From Gnetum montanum (Eukaryota; Streptophyta; Gnetopsida; Gnetales; Gnetaceae): DNA of 64,000 bases. A program made the position numbers and the translations under genes. The first letter of the stretch is position 1; each line of letters starts with the position of its first letter. The notes under the pieces were generated by a model, which worked only from the letters and a program-made list of their open reading frames with translations, was not told the origin of the DNA and ran no database searches. Positions 61,400 to 64,000 of this stretch are shown here, one piece after another. The stretch lies in assembly GCA_015680685.1 (NCBI GenBank), contig MNCI01002086.1, forward strand, positions 339,483 through 403,482, given 5' to 3'.

Positions 61400-63449
61400 A
61401 GCATGAAGTTGTTGCGGTTGAGGAGGAAGTTCCCCTTACATTATTGGAGCAGGAGGTGTTACGGGAACTACTTGTGGTGGAAGAGGTGCAGATGGATTAG
61501 GAGGATGGTGTGGGTATGGAGTGTCTCCCGAAGGAGAAGGAGTCCTTCTGAAGTACTCCCAAGTTTGGTAGTGATGGTTGGGAGTTGAGTGACTTATAGA
61601 GTCACTTGGAGAAATCGGCTGCTACACATAATATCCACAAGGGTCAGGCTACCGGTAAGGGTACTGTTGTGTTGGCGGTGGCATTCCCCAGGATTGTGGG
61701 TGTTTCCACTGCTAATGCTGTCCGATGGGCTATGGGGGAGTTCCACTTGGATAATACGTTAATGGTTGGTGGAACTGCCTTGGGTTACCTTGTGGATAAG
61801 GTAACCTTTGGGGTGCTTGCCATTGATTGAGTCTTGGATTTAGCGCATACACCCCAGAATCCTGCAAATGTGAGATAACTGGGCAACATCCCTTAGGATG
61901 TTCATAGTAGCATAGCCACATCGGAGTTAGTGATTTTTCCCTTACCCTTGTTATAATCTCTTCACTTTTTCTTACCTTTTTCACTACTTTGTTCAACCTT
62001 AGACTCTTCTATAATTTTTAAGATAGTTTCAATTTTAGGGTCTAAGGAACTCCATACATCGTCTACCTTAGCCGCTATTTTAGTTGTTAATTTTTGGATC
62101 GGTAAGGTTTTCCGATTCACCAACTCTTCGAGTGGTGACTCATCCTCTTCATCACAAAATTTCACTTCCTTATTTCAAAGGGAGGGATCACGGTTGTACT
62201 CTTCCGTACTTTCCTTTTTGTGTAGCTCACCTTCTTCGTTTGTTATATGTTCCAACAAGTTTTACACTTCATGGGCTCTAAGTTGTGAGAGTCTCCCTTG
62301 GGTGTAAGTTCCAAGGGTTCTTCTAGTTTCATTCCTTAGCCCATCCACGATGTGATGAAGTTGATCCCGCTGAGCATACCCATGGCCCAGGCAAAGATGT
62401 AACAATGTGTAATAGTGGGCCATGGTAGCATCCAAGGATTCATGATGACCTTACTTCCAGCCTTGGATCTGCTTATGCAAATTGGACACTCTGGAGTATG
62501 TTTGATATTTTTCGTTGAATAGTTCTAGCATCGTACTCCACCTCCTGATGGTCTCCGATTCTAAGGACTGGTACCAGCTCTCTGCTTCTTTGGTGAGTAT
62601 CCTTGGGAACAACTTAAGTTTTTGCCACTCACTGTCTAAATTCTGCAAGGCACAGGCATCGTGGAATGCCTGTAAATGATTTTTTGGATCAGCATTGTAT
62701 CCCCCTTCAAATCGTGGGATATTGTTCAAGTCTAACCATTTGATCCGACTATCCTTCAAATGCCTTGTGGGAATCCTAACTGCTTCTATAATGTCAAGCA
62801 TACTTTGGGTTGCGAGTAGGGGCTCGTCATGATCATCTCTTTCATGACGCCTGTGATTTCTGCATTTTTCCCTACTCTCCCTATGTCCTTGCCCTTGTCC
62901 TCTTTCTCAACTTTTCAATCGAGGTCTTTTGTCCTTTCTACCTTTATCCTTACCTTTATGTTCATGGTGGCTACGCCTAGATGTGGAAGGAGAGGATGAG
63001 TGATGTGAAGAAGGGGAAGAAGAAGGGGAACCATCGCCATGATGATGTTTCTTGCCTTCTCTTCGGCTACTACGGCCCCGATCATGGTGACTATATAAGT
63101 TCCCATCCTTAGCATGAGTGGTTGTTCCTTATGTGAATAGCTGGTGTTTACGGGCATTAGAACCAAGGATATGTATCGTTGATCATAGGTTCTGATACCC
63201 TTCCTCCTCACCATCGTTAGGAGGGGGAACATCATTTGTGAAAGAATCCATGATAAGGGGTTCCTCGTCTCCTATTTCACTAATGATGTGCAGGGCTTTG
63301 CCCTTTTGAAAGGTATGTTGACACTCCTGCCTTAAGTCTCTCATACGTTGGGCATCTATGAGATAATAATCCCTCATATCAAAATCTTCCGTAACGTATT
63401 CAGCGAAATGTTCTTGCATGCCAATCTGTGCCAAGGCACGGAAAAGCAT
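61400..63449 (-). pseudogene. Gag of the family-B element
   Basis: One frame from 63,449 to 61,962 with a handful of stops, then a frame change into a Pro/Tyr/Gln-rich C-terminal part. Ser/Arg/His/Lys-rich block (63,060-62,830). Gag core: IPRFEGGYNADPKNHLQAF, LFPRILTKEAESWYQSLE, LFNEKYQTYSRVSNL (62,730-62,460). Possible zinc-knuckle remnant WLCYYEHPKGCCPV near 61,900. Same protein as at 15,120-17,200. Confidence 0.8.
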
Positions 63450-63868
63450 GCAAGAGATTGATCAATCTAGGGGTAACACAATGTTACCTTGCAAATATCT
63501 CCACCGCAGTTGTTCATCCTCATGGAGAATAAAAGTAAATTTGGAAATATACTCATTGGGATGAGTATATGTCATCTTATATTGTTTAGGACTTGGCTGA
63601 TTTTGGTTATGTGTTTTATGTTGCCGACTGTCCCATGTATGGTCCTTAGGTGGTGAGTTGCTCTTATGAGAAGAAGGAAATTTGATTGGTGTGCTATTTC
63701 ACCATTATATAATTTTTTTTTATTAACCCAAAGGTTCGTTAAGGGTCACAACGATGTGAGTGATATCCATTATGTTCTATTCGGCGCACAAACACTTAGT
63801 CCCCGGCAACGGTGCCAATGATGAGTGGCGAGGTACCCCTACACTCAACCATACAAAACGAGCGTAGC

Positions 63869-64000
63869 NNNNNNNNNNNNNNNNNNNNNNNNNNNNNNNN
63901 NNNNNNNNNNNNNNNNNNNNNNNNNNNNNNNNNNNNNNNNNNNNNNNNNNNNNNNNNNNNNNNNNNNNNNNNNNNNNNNNNNNNNNNNNNNNNNNNNNNN
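63869..64000. other. Assembly gap (N)
   Basis: 132 N. It falls inside the right LTR, a usual place for assemblies to break. Confidence 1.

Larger units (their letters stand above)
57461..63868 (-). mobile_element. Family-B LTR element with gag and protease only; right LTR runs into N
   Basis: 3' LTR 57,461-58,423 (TGATGAG...CTCATCA), polypurine-like ATCATGGGGGTA just inside, and 5' LTR starting at 63,819 and cut by N at 63,869. The primer site at 63,800-63,818 reads TTGGCACCGTTGCCGGGGA on minus, the tRNA-Asp type of Athila elements. Its 5.4 kb interior holds gag and protease but no trace of reverse transcriptase or integrase. TATA box as TATTTATA at 58,316-58,323. Confidence 0.85.

Overview
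The window is nuclear DNA from a land plant, very probably a seed plant with a large, repeat-rich genome. A gymnosperm is a guess that the sequence does not prove. One intact host gene is supported: a six-exon SWEET sugar transporter at 23,406-25,279 (+). It lies in a low-copy island of about 5 kb. Nearly everything else is LTR retrotransposon, LINE and SINE sequence in various states of decay. The last 132 bases (63,869-64,000) are N.

Left part (1-13.9 kb): a minus-strand Ty3/gypsy element of the Tat type (called family T here) runs off the left edge. Its 5' LTR is at 5,363-7,106, and it sits inside the gag of a second minus-strand family-T copy whose 5' LTR is at 8,633-10,535. Then come a worn plus-strand integrase and an LTR scrap. 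Middle part (13.9-36.4 kb): a complete 6.1 kb Athila-like element (family B) at 13,936-20,053 has a perfect CCAAG target duplication. It is followed by SINEs, the SWEET island, a LINE cut off in its reverse transcriptase, family-B scraps, a family-T solo LTR (30,518-32,454) and a decayed coiled-coil ORF.

Right part (36.4-64 kb): a giant family-T element spans 36,424-55,821 (19.4 kb). It has two LTRs, a perfect CCTGG target duplication, gag-protease, reverse transcriptase, two RNase H domains and integrase. Between protease and reverse transcriptase it carries about 7 kb of antisense material. That block is an intron-bearing gene with its own start codon and TATA-like box, later split by another LTR. 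The C-terminal half of the same antisense gene is present in the left-edge copy, so it belongs to the family and is not an accident of one locus. Downstream lies a nest of family-B elements on the minus strand (55,984-63,868+), with gag and protease but no recognisable reverse transcriptase or integrase.

The main candidate for something undescribed is the antisense gene of family T. It is placed between protease and reverse transcriptase, has several introns, and has an N-terminal part that weakly resembles an FCP1/HAD-type phosphatase. Blocks of a short repeated word separate the modules. Most ORF breaks in the elements are TAG or TAA where glutamine or tryptophan is expected, while frames stay open over kilobases. 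That suggests methylation-driven transitions rather than indels.
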